The notes below the pieces were generated by a model. That model made no database searches. It had not been told where the DNA came from and saw nothing but the letters and a program-made list of their open reading frames with translations. A DNA stretch of 64,000 nucleotides from Photobacterium sp. GB-56 (lineage in GTDB: Bacteria > Pseudomonadota > Gammaproteobacteria > Enterobacterales > Vibrionaceae). The translations under genes were made by a program, and so were the position numbers. This document shows, in pieces, positions 9,162 through 17,439 of this stretch (position 1 is the stretch's first letter; each line of letters opens with the position of its first letter). Location: positions 31,633-95,632 of the forward strand of contig NZ_PYNW01000016.1 of NCBI RefSeq assembly GCF_003026105.1, read 5' to 3'.

Positions 9162-9707
9162 TTACTCCTTACCGAATTTATCTAAATCCATCTTTTCAAA
9201 TTGATCGAGTAAATCATCATCAGACTTAACCGCTGGGCGGTACTCATCTTCCTCGAACAATTCAACTTCATCTTCTTCCATCAAACCAAGCTGCTTCATA
9301 AGCTGCTCAATACGATCAAGTTTTTGGTCGACTTGTTTCTGTAAGCCTGCACCTAACTTTTCACCAGCATCTAAGCGATCAAGAAGAACCATCAGCTGCG
9401 CATCATTTTCAAGCATTGCTAATTCTTGCTCTGCTGACATACGGCGTTGCTGTTTGGTCATTGGCTTTTTCGGCTCAACAATCAAAGGAATTGGTTTTTT
9501 ACTACCAAGACGTGGGTCTTTTTTCTGCGCGGCATTACGCTGCTTAGTTTCTTCAACGGCAGAATGGCGACTACCAGTTTTTAAGCCTTTACGCTTTTTC
9601 GCTTTCTGGCGCTGGCGAGATTCGATCTCTAATTGGTTCGGCGTTTTATCGCGGTATACCGCTGGGCCTTCAGAGCCAATCTTACGGCCTCTTTTTTTAC
9701 GGGTCAT
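9162..9707 (-). CDS. yihI: Der GTPase-activating protein YihI
   Basis: YihI stimulates GTP hydrolysis by the ribosome-assembly GTPase Der (EngA) and so tunes 50S maturation. The 181-aa protein has the family layout: a very basic N terminus (MTRKKRGRKIGSEG, then repeated RK/KK blocks to about residue 85), a helical middle (QELAMLENDAQLMVLLDRLD), and an acidic tail (EEDEVELFEEDE). Its ATG overlaps the stop of the upstream methyltransferase by one base (TAATG), pointing to translational coupling. Confidence 0.95.
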   Translation of the reverse strand: MTRKKRGRKIGSEGPAVYRDKTPNQLEIESRQRQKAKKRKGLKTGSRHSAVEETKQRNAAQKKDPRLGSKKPIPLIVEPKKPMTKQQRRMSAEQELAMLENDAQLMVLLDRLDAGEKLGAGLQKQVDQKLDRIEQLMKQLGLMEEDEVELFEEDEYRPAVKSDDDLLDQFEKMDLDKFGKE

Positions 9708-10348
9708 TACTGGGTTTTCCTCAGCAAAATCACATCATTTCCAACAAACTCAACTTCTAAGCCATCACGTTGCGCTAAAAAGCGGAACGTATCGCGACTA
9801 AAGAAACTAACGTGGGTTGGATCGTTCTTGTAATGCCAACGTGTAAACGCTTCGGCATCGGTTGCTAGCTTTGTCATCAACCCCAGCCATCCGCCAGGTT
9901 TAATCATACTCAGCAGCAGCCCCCATTCCTTCGCAGGCTGATTAAAATGTTCTATGGCTTCGGTACACGTAACAAAGTCATATTGACGCGTTAATACACT
10001 AGGATCAGGTGCAAAATATGGATCATAAATCGCCATATTATATCCCATTTCGTCCAACATAATGGAAAGTGTTGGACCAGGACCGCTGCCAAAGTCTAAA
10101 CCATCTAATGGCCCAGCCGGTAAACGTTCCACTAATGGTGTCGCTAAACGACCTAAAAATTGGCGATAACCCATATCATCTGGATTATTTTGATGTTGAT
10201 CATAAACCGCTTTTTCTTGTTCTGGCGATAACTGAGCCTCAGGATCAGCAAAAATTAACGCGCATTGCTGACAACGAAAATAGCAGCGATTTTTATCTTC
10301 AACAAATACTCCATGCTGTTCACTATGGCACAGTGGACATGGCTGCAT
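9707..10348 (-). CDS. class I SAM-dependent methyltransferase with N-terminal zinc ribbon
   Basis: Probable methyltransferase of unknown substrate. Starting at the ATG at 10348, preceded by GGAGAAG at proper spacing (the upstream in-frame start at 10381 lacks one), it is 213 aa. The first 45 residues hold a zinc ribbon, CPLC near residue 4 and CQQC near 27. A Methyltransf_23-type domain follows: LDFGSGPGPT for SAM binding and CTEAIEHF. The ending SRDTFRFLAQRDGLEVEFVG is typical of this family. It is first in the operon with yihI; an rRNA or protein substrate is only a guess. Confidence 0.85.
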   Translation of the reverse strand: MQPCPLCHSEQHGVFVEDKNRCYFRCQQCALIFADPEAQLSPEQEKAVYDQHQNNPDDMGYRQFLGRLATPLVERLPAGPLDGLDFGSGPGPTLSIMLDEMGYNMAIYDPYFAPDPSVLTRQYDFVTCTEAIEHFNQPAKEWGLLLSMIKPGGWLGLMTKLATDAEAFTRWHYKNDPTHVSFFSRDTFRFLAQRDGLEVEFVGNDVILLRKTQ

Positions 10349-10499
10349 GATCACTTCTCCGGTGTTGCCGATTATTAGCAAAATCGGAACTGGTGTAAAA
10401 TCGAGCGGGCTATTCTATACCCAATCGCGGTCAAGATGTAGTTTTGCCGACAAATTGTGCAAGTTTATCTGTAAATACGATAATGATAGATAAAAGATC

Positions 10500-10515
10500 A
10501 ACAAGTTAACTTGTT
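10500..10515. promoter_or_regulatory. 16-bp perfect palindrome, possible operator
   Basis: AACAAGTTAACTTGTT is a perfect palindrome in the gap between the csrB terminator and the methyltransferase operon. It abuts a possible minus-strand promoter (TTGATC, 18-bp spacer, TATTTA). It could be an operator for an unidentified dimeric repressor. Confidence 0.35.
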
Positions 10516-10545
10516 TATAATGCAGATAGAAAAAGAGGGGAAAAG

Positions 10546-10999
10546 AAAAAAGCGATAGGCTTGCACCTATCGCTCTATATGTAAGCCACTGGCTTATATT
10601 CTGTCTAGTCATCCTAACTAGCGTGTAACGTCCCGGTTAAGCAACGTTCCCTTTGTTATTAGTGCTTTCCTTGCGAACTTGTTGTTCGTCATCATCCTGA
10701 TGAGTTTTACTCTTCCGTGTCCTGTCCATAGTAATTCAACTCGTCCTGAGTTGGCGTTCCATTTCGCTTACTATCATCCTGATAATAATGCCACCATCCT
10801 TGTGAGCACGTTATCCATAACGTACCACTTATTGCGACGACATCATGTCGTTGCAAAATCTTATCCGTAAGTGTCTTCCTGACAATCCAATACGCTTCTT
10901 GCGTCAACCCTAGTCATCCTAACTAGACGTCCTGTGATCCTTTGAGCTCCTGCTCATGCCATCCTAGCGTTTCCATCCCTTGTCGCTTTCCCTGTCGAC
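10546..10999 (-). ncRNA. csrB: CsrB-family regulatory RNA (CsrA sponge)
   Basis: Protein-titrating sRNA of about 454 nt that sequesters the translational regulator CsrA. The minus-strand transcript should begin GTCGACAGGGA (10999), the same 5' end as E. coli CsrB. I count about 24 GGA on this strand and none on the other. Many lie in loops of short hairpins, such as CATCAGGATGATG, CTAGTTAGGATGACTAG, GAGCAGGAGCTC and CAACTCAGGACGAGTTG, including the classical CAGGATG repeat. It ends in a strong terminator (AGCGATAGG stem, 10551-10574, then Ts). Promoter -10 TAAATT and -35 TTGTTT lie just upstream. Vibrionaceae usually have several CsrB paralogues. No coding capacity is credible here. Confidence 0.95.
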
Positions 11000-11006
11000 A
11001 CGAGAT

Positions 11007-11034
11007 AATTTACAGTAACCAAAAACTGAAACAA
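11007..11034 (-). promoter_or_regulatory. csrB promoter
   Basis: On the minus strand -35 TTGTTT (11029-11034) and -10 TAAATT (11007-11012) are 16 bp apart, and the predicted start is about 8 bp further at 10999. The roughly 230 bp beyond contain no gene. A TGGCAG-N4-CTTACA element around 11149-11164, near -155, faintly resembles the GacA/UvrY/VarA box and could be the activator site. Confidence 0.6.
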
Positions 11035-11250
11035 TGTACCGATATCACACTTTTAAAAGCACAAACCACCAAAAAAACGCAAACCATTGTTATTGAAGGA
11101 TAATGTATTTTTATCTGCAAAATTTCGAGCTAAAACAACCCTCACAAATGGCAGATCTCTTACAAGCTGTTGAGCAAATAAGACAGAAGTAAAAATAGTC
11201 TTGCTGAATGAAGCACTAAAAGATATAAAACGATAACTATCAGGCAATAA

Positions 11251-11277
11251 AAAAGCAGCCTTTAGGCTGCTTTTTTT
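11251..11277. terminator. terminator of the cytochrome c4 gene
   Basis: AAAAGCAGCC-TTTA-GGCTGCTTTT followed by Ts on the plus strand and A/T-symmetric on the minus strand. It ends the minus-strand cytochrome gene and insulates csrB. Confidence 0.85.
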
Positions 11278-11296
11278 CAATTCGGATCAAGCGATT

Positions 11297-11920
11297 TTAG
11301 TGCAAGCCGCCGACATATTGTGACAACGCATTAATTTCATCATCACTTAATTTTGCAGCAACCGAACGCATCATCGCGTTCATATCATTAGCACGGACAC
11401 CTGAACGGAACTCTTCCAGTTGAAGTTTTACGTATTCTGCATTTTGACCAGAGATCTTAGGGAATCCAGATAAGCTCGTACCGTTGCCACGAGGACCATG
11501 ACACGCAATACAGGCAGCAATACCACGTTCAGTATCGCCAAAACGATAAAGTTGTTGCGCGACTTCAACGGATTCTTTGGGGGAAGTATTATCTGAGATA
11601 GGCAGAGAAGCATAATATACTGCGATATCTGCGATATCTTGATCAGAAAGGGCCATGGCCATTCCTCCCATAACAGGATTATTACGTCCCTGTTTTCCGC
11701 CGGTAGCCATTGCCTGTTTGTATTCTTTTAATTGCTTTTCAAGATATTTAGGATGCTGTCCAGCAAGCTTCGGGGATTGCTGCATCAACGCTGCATTGCC
11801 ATCTGTACCATGGCAGGCGGCACACGTTATAGCTTTCAGTTTACCTGCTTCGATGTTGCCTTCTTCAGCCGTGGTCGAATAACTAGCAAGAAGGCTTAAT
11901 ATTAATATTAATTTCTTCAT
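11297..11920 (-). CDS. diheme cytochrome c4
   Basis: Periplasmic electron carrier with two class-I heme c domains, donating electrons to terminal oxidases. The 207-aa precursor has a signal peptide (MKKLILILSLLASYSTTAEE). Two CxxCH heme sites are present: CAACHG (Cys33, Cys36) and CIACHG (about residue 138). Distal Met ligands are likely in the NPVMGGMA and NAMMRS segments. A cytochrome c4 gene next to engB and polA is, as I recall, the usual arrangement in Vibrionaceae. It is divergent from engB. Confidence 0.95.
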   Translation of the reverse strand: MKKLILILSLLASYSTTAEEGNIEAGKLKAITCAACHGTDGNAALMQQSPKLAGQHPKYLEKQLKEYKQAMATGGKQGRNNPVMGGMAMALSDQDIADIAVYYASLPISDNTSPKESVEVAQQLYRFGDTERGIAACIACHGPRGNGTSLSGFPKISGQNAEYVKLQLEEFRSGVRANDMNAMMRSVAAKLSDDEINALSQYVGGLH

Positions 11921-12077
11921 GACATTCCGTTTATAATTATAGGGCTTCCACTACCACAAGTAATGCTCACTTACATAGTATACAATACGATCACAAACCA
12001 AGCTCGGTTTCACATATTTTACACATCTTCACATAAAAGCAATCAGTCGACTACATGAAGACTGGACGGAGTTAACA

Positions 12078-12752
12078 GTGAATCAACCTCTCAACTACAG
12101 AAATACAAGTTTTATCACAAGTGCGCCAGATATTCGTCACTTGCCGCAAGATGCAGGCGTTGAGATTGCATTTGCTGGTCGCTCTAACGCGGGCAAGTCG
12201 AGTGCGCTAAACCGCTTAACCGATCAAAAAGGGTTAGCGCGTACTTCAAAAACGCCTGGTCGTACTCAACTGATCAATATGTTTGAAGTGGTTCAAGGCT
12301 GTAACCTTATCGATTTACCGGGTTATGGTTTTGCACAAGTCCCTCTTGAAATGAAATTAAAATGGCAGAAGTCGCTAGGAGAATACCTTCAGCGTCGTGA
12401 GTGCTTACAAGGCCTTGTGGTATTGATGGATATCCGTCATCCGATGAAAGATCTTGACCAACAAATGATTAATTGGGCACTTGAAAGCCGTTTACCTGTG
12501 CTGGTCTTACTGACTAAAGCAGACAAGCTAAAAAGTGGTGCTCGTAAAGCACAGGTGCTAAAAATCCGCCAAATGACTAAAGAGTTAGAAGGTGACGTAC
12601 AAGTTGAAGCTTTCTCTTCGTTAAAAGGTATTGGCGTCGATCAAGTTCGCCGTAAATTGGATGAGTGGTACGCACCAGAGCTAGAGCGCCAACGTGTGCT
12701 TGCCGGTGGTGATGATGCTTTCCCTGAGCAAGTAGAAGAAGACAACGAGTAA
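12078..12752 (+). CDS. engB: ribosome biogenesis GTPase EngB (YihA/YsxC)
   Basis: Essential GTPase needed for late 50S subunit assembly. The 224-aa protein shows all G motifs: G1 [10 protein letters not shown]2 [10 protein letters not shown]3 DLPGYG and G4 TKAD, and is close to E. coli YihA over nearly its whole length. The start is a GTG at 12078 with GGACGGAG upstream. The acidic C-terminal tail (about 205-224) is longer than in E. coli. polA lies convergently downstream with the Spot 42 gene between them, the conserved order of enterics and vibrios. Confidence 0.97.
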   Translation: MNQPLNYRNTSFITSAPDIRHLPQDAGVEIAFAGRSNAGKSSALNRLTDQKGLARTSKTPGRTQLINMFEVVQGCNLIDLPGYGFAQVPLEMKLKWQKSLGEYLQRRECLQGLVVLMDIRHPMKDLDQQMINWALESRLPVLVLLTKADKLKSGARKAQVLKIRQMTKELEGDVQVEAFSSLKGIGVDQVRRKLDEWYAPELERQRVLAGGDDAFPEQVEEDNE

Positions 12753-12765
12753 AATACGTTGTTTA

Positions 12766-12815
12766 TATAGCTCTAAGGATTGGAGCTATAAAAGTTCCCC
12801 ACCATCTCGGTGGGG
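12766..12815 (+). terminator. tandem hairpins after engB
   Basis: Two stems follow the stop: TATAGCTC / GAGCTATA (12766-12790) and CCCCACC / GGTGGGG (12797-12815). Neither has a good T run, so termination may be weak or Rho-assisted. From 12816 to 13085 the DNA is A+T-rich with no gene that I can see. Confidence 0.5.
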
Positions 12816-13085
12816 CAAATTAAGAGAGAAACAGGAGGTATTTTAGTTTTGTGCAACAAACAATAATGATTTCCACTCTTAGTGCAATCCCTTCCCTTTA
12901 TATGACTCAACTTACATGTTTTTTTGCGACTCTCGACCATATTCCCCTCTGAATTCCGATATAAATATTGCTTACCCGCCTCTACTTAGTACATTATTTT
13001 CTTAACAAAATAACAACATAAAATGTTAATAAACCATGTTTAGTTCTGGAAGTTTATTACAACCACATTTAACCAAAAAAAGAGC

Positions 13086-13187
13086 AAAAAAAAACCACTC
13101 CCAATAGTGTAGGAATGGTTATTTCATGGATTTGTTGAACGGCTGATAATGTCATCAGCACTGACAGCAAATATGAACAAGAAGCTG
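13086..13187 (-). ncRNA. candidate small RNA downstream of Spot 42
   Basis: A free-standing terminator on the minus strand (AACCATTCC / GGGAGTGGTT, then nine Ts, at 13086-13120) has no gene feeding it, because the Spot 42 transcript ends at 13424. About 100 bp upstream is a good -10, TATACT (13193-13198), though its -35 (CTTTAA) is poor. The predicted RNA of about 100 nt also contains the hairpin GCTGAT-GACATT-ATCAGC. I recall a second sRNA reported near spf in Aliivibrio salmonicida (VSsrna24); identity with this one is untested. There is no ORF of note. Confidence 0.5.
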
Positions 13188-13423
13188 TTTTTAGTATAGC
13201 GACTGTTTTTATTTTTTAAAGTATTTACTCTAAAAAAATAACAACTAAAAAGAAAATTTAAGAGAAAAAGGCGAACAAATAAGCCAAAAAGATCAAATAG
13301 ACCAATGAACGACCATAATTTGATTAGTAATTAGCTAAATAGAGAGAAACGAAAAAGAAAGAAATAATCAACAGACAACAAAGAAAGGTATAAACGGAGA
13401 GAAAAAATTTTCGAGCGCACAAT

Positions 13424-13529
13424 AAAAAACGCCCCGGTCCAAAGTGAGACCAGGGCGGCTGAATCAGCCAAATCCAATAACGTGAAACAAAAGGTCTGAA
13501 AGATAGAACATCTTACCTCTGTACCCTAC
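13424..13529 (-). ncRNA. spf: Spot 42 small RNA
   Basis: Hfq-dependent sRNA that represses secondary carbon-use genes and is itself repressed by cAMP-CRP in E. coli. The minus strand starts GTAGGGTACAGAGGTAAGAT (13529), continues with CTATCTTTCAGACC and CACGTTATTGGATTTGGC as in E. coli Spot 42, and ends in a CGCCC/GGGCG-type terminator with a T run. The position between engB and polA is conserved. A possible -10 (TACAGT) precedes it, and a poor CRP-like sequence lies near 13571-13592. The length of about 106 nt compares with 109 in E. coli. The A-rich gap 13188-13423 carries no gene. Confidence 0.98.
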
Positions 13530-13642
13530 ACCTGTAACTGTATATCAAACGTGCAGTTTTTGGAACCCCTAAATGTAGTTTTTTTTCACTTTGTTGTAAG
13601 TAAATTTTACATATTGGTTTTTATTTGTCGCTTATTTTTAAC

Positions 13643-13672
13643 AAAAAAAATAGCCAGCATCGTGCTGACTAT
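13643..13672 (-). terminator. polA terminator
   Basis: On the minus strand the imperfect stem ATAGTCAGCA / TGCTGGCTAT is followed by eight Ts, 31 bp after the polA stop. It also separates polA from the spf promoter. Confidence 0.88.
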
Positions 13673-13703
13673 TTATTATTATTCTTATTATTACCAATAA
13701 AAA

Positions 13704-16475
13704 TTAGTGCGCTTGATCCCAGTTATCACCGTAACCAGTATCTGCGATAAGCGGTACATCCAGCGTCGCTGCTTGTTCCATTAATGCTTTAACTGATGCA
13801 GTTACCGCTTCAAGTGCTGATTCTTTCACTTCAAACACTAATTCATCGTGTACTTGCATTAATAAACGCACATCGCCTTCCGGTTGTTGTTGCACCCAAC
13901 CATCAACCGCAATCATCGCCAACTTGATGATATCAGCTGCGGTTCCTTGCATTGGCGCATTGATTGCTGCACGCTCCGCTGCTTTTCGACGTAAACCATT
14001 ACGTGATTTAATGTCTGGTAGATATAAGCGACGACCAAAGAGCGTTTCAACATAACCTTGCTCTGAAGCCGCATTACGCGTGCTTTCCATGTATTCTAAA
14101 ACACCTGGATAACGCTCAAAATACACATTCATGTAGTTTTGTGCTTCATTACGTCCCATATCTAGCTGCTTCGCCAAACCAAATGCACTCATGCCATAGA
14201 TCAAACCGAAGTTGATCGCTTTAGCACGGCGACGTTGCTCACTACTTACCTGCTCAATATCTAAGCCAAGGATTTCAGCGGCCGTTGCGGCGTGGATATC
14301 TTTACCATGACGGAAAGCATCTAATAATGCTTTATCACCGGATAAATGCGCCATAATACGTAATTCAATTTGAGAGTAATCGACCGCTAAGATCTTATAC
14401 CCGCTTTGTGCGACAAACGCTTGGCGAATACGACGACCTTCTTCATTACGTACTGGAATATTCTGCAAATTTGGATCGCTTGATGATAGACGTCCGGTTG
14501 CAGTCACGGCTTGATGGTAAGAAGTATGCACTCGACCCGTTGCAGGATTCACCATCTTAGGCAACTTATCGGTGTAAGTAGATTTCAGTTTTGCAAGTCC
14601 ACGATATTCTAAGAGTAACTTAGGCAGTGGGTAATCAAGCGCCAGCTCTTGCAATACTTCTTCATTGGTTGACGGTGTACCAGATGGCGTTTTCTTTAAA
14701 ACAGGTAATCCCATTTTTTCAAATAGGATCGCTTGAAGCTGTTTTGGCGAGCTTAAATTAAATTCTTGCTCCGCAATTTCAAACGCTTTTTTCTCAATTT
14801 CATCAAGTCGAGCAGCGATCTCTGTTGATTGTGCGCCAAGCAACATACTGTCGACATAAACACCCGTGCGCTCCATACGTGAAAGTACTGGCACTAATGG
14901 CATTTCGATAGTTTCAAAGACATGCTTAAGTTTGTCGTCAGCTTCTACTTTAGGATACAACGTATTGTGCAAACGCAAAGTAATGTCAGCATCTTCAGCA
15001 GCATAAGGGCCCGCTTGCTCTAAATCGATTTGATTGAACGTTAGCTGCTTTTTACCTTTACCTGCAACTTCTTCAAAGCTGATATTCTTATGCTCTAAAT
15101 AACGTAGGGCAAGGCTATCCATATCATGACGCCCAACAACGCTATTAAATACATAAGATTCAAGCATGGTATCGAACACAATACCCTGCATTTCAATGCC
15201 ATAACGAGCAACAATACTGGCATCAAACTTAAGGTTTTGGCCAATTTTCGCTTGTTTTGGATCTTCAAGTAACGGTTTTAACTGCTCAAGTACCCAATCA
15301 CGGTCAAGCTGCGCTGGCGCATCAAGATAATCGTGAGCCACAGGGACGTAAGCCGCTTTACCTTCTTCAATCGCAAAAGACACACCGACGACATTCGCCG
15401 TCATGTAATCTAAACCATCGGTTTCGGTATCAAAGGCAAACGCCTCTGCCGCTTTTAATTGTTCAAGCCATGTTGCAAAACTTTCTTTATCTAAAACCGT
15501 TTCATACCCACTACGATCAATCGTTGGTGCAACGACTTTTTTTTCAGCTGGCACATCACCTGATTTTTCGTCAGCAACAATACGGCCATCACTTCCATCA
15601 AGCATTTCAGTTAACCAACGACGGAACTGTAACTTACCAAACAGCTCGGTGAGAGCATCTGTATCTGGTACGCCCTTACGCAGTTCATCAGGTGTTACAT
15701 CTAGTTCAACATCCAATTTGATGGTGGCAAGCTTATATGACATGTAAGCCGCTTCTTTATTATCAATCAGCTTTTTCGCCATGGTTTTTGAACCACGGAA
15801 ACCGAGAGCAGCAATATCATCTAAATTATCGTATAAGGCATCTAACCCACCGATACCGGTAAGCAATGCTTTTGCTGTTTTCTCACCAACCCCAGGCACA
15901 CCTGGAATGTTATCCACTTTATCGCCCATCAGAGCAAGGTAGTCGATGATCAATTCAGGACCAATCCCAAACTTATCCACAACACCAGCGGGATCCATCA
16001 CAACATCAGTCATGGTATTGATCAAAGTAACATTTTGATCCACCAGCTGCGCCATATCTTTATCACCTGTACTGATAAGTACTGGCATACCTTGTTGTGA
16101 TGCTTGTGTGGATAACGTGCCAATCACATCATCAGCTTCAACCCCAGAGATCGCGATCAATGGTAGCCCCATCGCTTTGATCACCGCATGCAATGGTTCG
16201 ATCTGACTGCGAAGATCGTCCGGCATCGGTGGACGATTGGCTTTATATTCAGGATACATATCATCACGGAAGGTTTTCCCTTTCGCATCAAAGATCACTG
16301 CGATATGTTCGGTTGAAAATTGACGTAACATGCTACGTAGCATGTTTACAACACCATAAATTGCGCCCGTCGGCTCACCGTCAGAATTAGTGAAATTCGG
16401 TGCAGCATGGTAAGCGCGATACAGGTAAGAGGATCCATCAATCAGGATCAATGGATTTTCTGGAATAGTTGCCAT
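13704..16475 (-). CDS. polA: DNA polymerase I
   Basis: Repair and Okazaki-fragment polymerase of 923 aa, full length. The N-terminal 5'-3' exonuclease domain (about 1-290) contains [14 protein letters not shown]. The 3'-5' exonuclease domain has the DEDD-type start FDTETDGLD (about 350), so proofreading is probably active. The polymerase domain has motif A DYSQIELR, the O-helix [14 protein letters not shown] and motif [11 protein letters not shown]. It is a single-gene unit convergent with engB, with Spot 42 just beyond its terminator. The start is ATG at 16475 with no better alternative. Confidence 0.99.
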   Translation of the reverse strand: MATIPENPLILIDGSSYLYRAYHAAPNFTNSDGEPTGAIYGVVNMLRSMLRQFSTEHIAVIFDAKGKTFRDDMYPEYKANRPPMPDDLRSQIEPLHAVIKAMGLPLIAISGVEADDVIGTLSTQASQQGMPVLISTGDKDMAQLVDQNVTLINTMTDVVMDPAGVVDKFGIGPELIIDYLALMGDKVDNIPGVPGVGEKTAKALLTGIGGLDALYDNLDDIAALGFRGSKTMAKKLIDNKEAAYMSYKLATIKLDVELDVTPDELRKGVPDTDALTELFGKLQFRRWLTEMLDGSDGRIVADEKSGDVPAEKKVVAPTIDRSGYETVLDKESFATWLEQLKAAEAFAFDTETDGLDYMTANVVGVSFAIEEGKAAYVPVAHDYLDAPAQLDRDWVLEQLKPLLEDPKQAKIGQNLKFDASIVARYGIEMQGIVFDTMLESYVFNSVVGRHDMDSLALRYLEHKNISFEEVAGKGKKQLTFNQIDLEQAGPYAAEDADITLRLHNTLYPKVEADDKLKHVFETIEMPLVPVLSRMERTGVYVDSMLLGAQSTEIAARLDEIEKKAFEIAEQEFNLSSPKQLQAILFEKMGLPVLKKTPSGTPSTNEEVLQELALDYPLPKLLLEYRGLAKLKSTYTDKLPKMVNPATGRVHTSYHQAVTATGRLSSSDPNLQNIPVRNEEGRRIRQAFVAQSGYKILAVDYSQIELRIMAHLSGDKALLDAFRHGKDIHAATAAEILGLDIEQVSSEQRRRAKAINFGLIYGMSAFGLAKQLDMGRNEAQNYMNVYFERYPGVLEYMESTRNAASEQGYVETLFGRRLYLPDIKSRNGLRRKAAERAAINAPMQGTAADIIKLAMIAVDGWVQQQPEGDVRLLMQVHDELVFEVKESALEAVTASVKALMEQAATLDVPLIADTGYGDNWDQAH

Positions 16476-17122
16476 AGGGTTATTCTTATATCCAAGCGTT
16501 TGTCGTTCAGGTTAGTAGCTCTATTATCGACCATATTAGGCGTTGAGCGACAGGAAAAATGCAATAACCATAGAATGCCACGCCCTGTCGCAAGTGTTAA
16601 CCAATGTTTTATTCTATTCTCACTTTTTCTGTGGATAACTTTGTTAGTATTTAATTTACGCCAGTTGATCGTTTTTTGGGTAATTTGACAAATAAGAAAC
16701 TATTACAAACACAATCAACAACTTAGCCATGAACCTTGATTTCGATCCTCGATCCCTATTTGATCATTAATTGTGGAAAACCTCATAGTGATAAAGCCAA
16801 ATGCGGTAATAACATCATAAAAATCAGACGATTTGTTTAGTATCAAAACCAAAAATAACTAAATTGCGGTAATTTTAGCCACTTATACACTATTTAATGG
16901 CAGAGATACCTATCAGTGAAAATTTATCTTCGATAAAAAACTAAAGCATAGAAAGTTGATCTCTTTTTTATCTTAATAGTGATCAATAAAGACGCTTCGA
17001 TCGTGGCACAGCAAAATCACACATAAAGACTATGCCATCGTGAATGCAATAGAAAAAAATAAACGGCTTAACGATAACGGATCAATGGAAGATAAGAATA
17101 GACTAGACAGATCTTAAAAAAG
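16476..17122. other. gene-free A+T-rich spacer upstream of polA, GATC-rich
   Basis: No coding or RNA gene is visible in these roughly 650 bp. It holds the polA promoter region, one perfect DnaA box (TGTGGATAA, 16630-16638), one near-match (TGTGGAAAA, about 16772) and nine GATC sites between 16667 and 17113. See the findings for a possible DnaA/SeqA meaning. Confidence 0.6.
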
Positions 17123-17287
17123 AAAAAGCGACGCTACGATGAGTAGCGTCGCTCAGCAGAAGTGGTGTTCGGTTATTAGCCCTACACTAATAACACGCAA
17201 CCGGAGCTGTAGTACACTGGAAGCAATGTGAGCAATGTCGTGCCATCAAGACGATATGATTATGTTCCATCCCTATCGCCTGAGTGC
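17123..17287 (-). ncRNA. ryhB: RyhB iron-stress small RNA
   Basis: Hfq-dependent sRNA that represses iron-using proteins when iron is scarce. The minus strand carries the RyhB core GCACGACATTGCTCACATTG followed by CTTCCAG, identical to the E. coli seed region, at about 17216-17242. It ends in a strong terminator (AGCGACGCTAC stem, 17127-17153, then Ts). Promoter -35 TTGCAT and -10 TATTAT (17294-17299) predict a start near 17287, giving about 165 nt. That is longer than the 90-nt enteric form, as expected in vibrios. A 24-nt hairpin (17172-17194) lies between core and terminator. Fur boxes overlap the promoter. Confidence 0.96.
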
Positions 17288-17294
17288 ATGTTAA

Positions 17295-17345
17295 TAATAA
17301 CCATTCTCACTTGAGATGCAAGTATTTTATTGAGAATAATTGTCA
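17295..17345 (-). promoter_or_regulatory. two Fur boxes controlling ryhB
   Basis: TGAGAATAATTGTCA (17331-17345) matches the 7-1-7 Fur consensus at 13 of 15 positions. A second, weaker box, TGAGAATGGTTATTA on the minus strand (17295-17309), overlaps the -10. Iron-loaded Fur would block transcription. Confidence 0.85.
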
Positions 17346-17383
17346 TTTGACACGATATTTTTTAACCAGTGTCTTCACTGTAT

Positions 17384-17409
17384 AAAAAAACCGATCTTAG
17401 GATCGGTTT
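17384..17409 (-). terminator. yhhQ terminator
   Basis: AAACCGATC / GATCGGTTT stem with a four-base loop, followed on the minus strand by a run of seven Ts. Confidence 0.87.
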
Positions 17410-17439
17410 CTTCTTTAACCCTTATCACTAGTAACAAAA

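Noticed and set aside
10679..10907. Short ORFs on both strands (10679-10870 plus; 10707-10907 minus)
   Set aside because: They fall inside the CsrB RNA, have no ribosome sites and encode no recognisable protein; the base pattern is explained by GGA hairpins.
10560..10990. Repeats resembling a CRISPR array
   Set aside because: The ATCCT-containing units are irregular in length and spacing and form hairpins with loop GGA, the CsrB pattern. No cas genes are near.
11053..11280. 75-codon ORF on the minus strand
   Set aside because: It starts inside the cytochrome c4 terminator and covers the csrB upstream control region; there is no family resemblance.
16630..17113. Possible chromosome origin (oriC)
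   Set aside because: There is only one perfect DnaA box and no mnmG, mioC or dnaA nearby. The GATC cluster alone is not enough, so it is reported only as a curiosity.
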